The notes below the pieces were generated by a model. It was not told where the DNA came from. It saw nothing but the letters and a program-made list of their open reading frames with translations, and made no database searches. A program made the position numbers and the translations under genes. A DNA stretch of 64,000 nt from an uncultured Allomuricauda sp. (GTDB lineage: Bacteria > Bacteroidota > Bacteroidia > Flavobacteriales > Flavobacteriaceae), in assembly GCF_937884665.1 (NCBI RefSeq), contig NZ_CAKZYF010000026.1:1-64000 (forward strand), in the 5' to 3' direction. Within the stretch, counting starts at the first letter, position 1, and every line of letters starts with the position of its first letter. This document shows positions 63,791 to 64,000 of this stretch, one piece after another.

Positions 63791-64000
63791 ATGGTATTAG
63801 CAACAAGTACCGGTGGTACTATTTTAATAACTGTAATCGCGTTTCTGATTCTATTGCTTCTTTTGGTAGCCTTATTGCTGTTTACCAAAGAAAAGCTTTC
63901 TCCGTCCGGCCCGGTTACTTTGACCATAAATGGCGAAAAGAAAATTGAAGTCGCTTCTGGGGGAACTTTATTGTCCACCTTGGGAAATCAAAAAGTCTTT
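63791..64000 (+). CDS. nqrF: Na(+)-translocating NADH-quinone reductase subunit F, N-terminal part only
   Basis: The first 70 codons are in the window. One transmembrane helix (TILITVIAFLILLLLLVALLLF) is followed by SPSGPVTLTINGEKKIEVASGGTLLSTLGNQKVF, the start of the [2Fe-2S] ferredoxin domain. The FAD/NADH part lies outside. Starts two bases after nqrE. Confidence 0.93.
   Translation, partial: MVLATSTGGTILITVIAFLILLLLLVALLLFTKEKLSPSGPVTLTINGEKKIEVASGGTLLSTLGNQKVF

Noticed and set aside
1-64000. Reassigned stop codon or programmed readthrough as explanation for interrupted genes
   Set aside because: TGA, TAG and TAA are all involved at positions with different expected residues, no common downstream context is seen, and many other genes end normally with each stop codon.

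Overview
The window looks like chromosomal DNA of a marine-type member of the Flavobacteriaceae (Bacteroidota). Supporting signs are the murD-ftsW-murG-murC-ftsQ-ftsA-ftsZ order with a very long FtsZ tail, a sodium-pumping NADH dehydrogenase (nqrABCDEF), type IX secretion genes (a PorT-like barrel and a plug-domain protein), a TamL-like lipoprotein, a 7TM-AraC regulator, a zinc-ribbon-less AccD, a short 287-codon housekeeping sigma factor, and promoter-like TAnnTTTG elements instead of E. coli-type -10 boxes. The genus is not identified; a Muricauda/Maribacter-like relative is only a guess. There is no phage, IS element, integron or CRISPR array.

Layout. 1-8.6 kb: end of the division/cell-wall (dcw) cluster, then yqeY and a tRNA-Arg(UCG). 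8.7-16 kb, minus strand: secreted and outer-membrane proteins (a PQQ-type propeller, an OB-fold/YceI/DUF5777-like trio, a lipoprotein with three lamin-tail-like repeats). 16.2-19.4 kb: a membrane Cache-LytTR regulator, a small EF-hand protein and an ECF-sigma/membrane protein/Spy-like operon. 19.5-24.5 kb: small metabolic genes (flavodoxin-like, YHS, LysE, DinB, NRDE, ATP-grasp). 24.5-31.2 kb, minus strand: YpdA-like reductase, rpe, and a serine hydrolase/NTF2/DJ-1 operon next to a 7TM-AraC regulator. 32.3-36.1 kb: rpoD, pnp, rpsO. 37-43 kb: accD, fbaA, tamL. 43-51.4 kb: trmH, porT, ubiE, trkAH, an aminotransferase, a fatty-acid desaturase, rsmG. 51.4-58.8 kb: a pruA-GlxA-DJ-1 operon, apaG, a DUF3667 protein and the type IX plug protein. 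59-64 kb: nqrABCDEF, cut by the window end.

The most striking feature is not an accessory system. Six genes that should be whole are broken by small lesions: two in-frame stops in murD, one each in rpoD, trkA, nqrC and a serine hydrolase, and a one-base frameshift in a membrane protein gene. Four of the six belong to core functions and rpoD and murD should be indispensable. Around the rpoD, trkA, nqrC and murD stops there are extra replacements at positions I would expect to be conserved. All three stop codons occur, so a changed genetic code does not explain it. Base-calling or assembly error is the simplest reading; real decay would require second copies elsewhere. I found no convincing novel defence or mobile system. 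Softer leads are the secreted HMBD-DJ-1 protein beside its GlxA-like regulator, the one-component Cache-LytTR receptor and the triple lamin-tail lipoprotein with its tiny partner.
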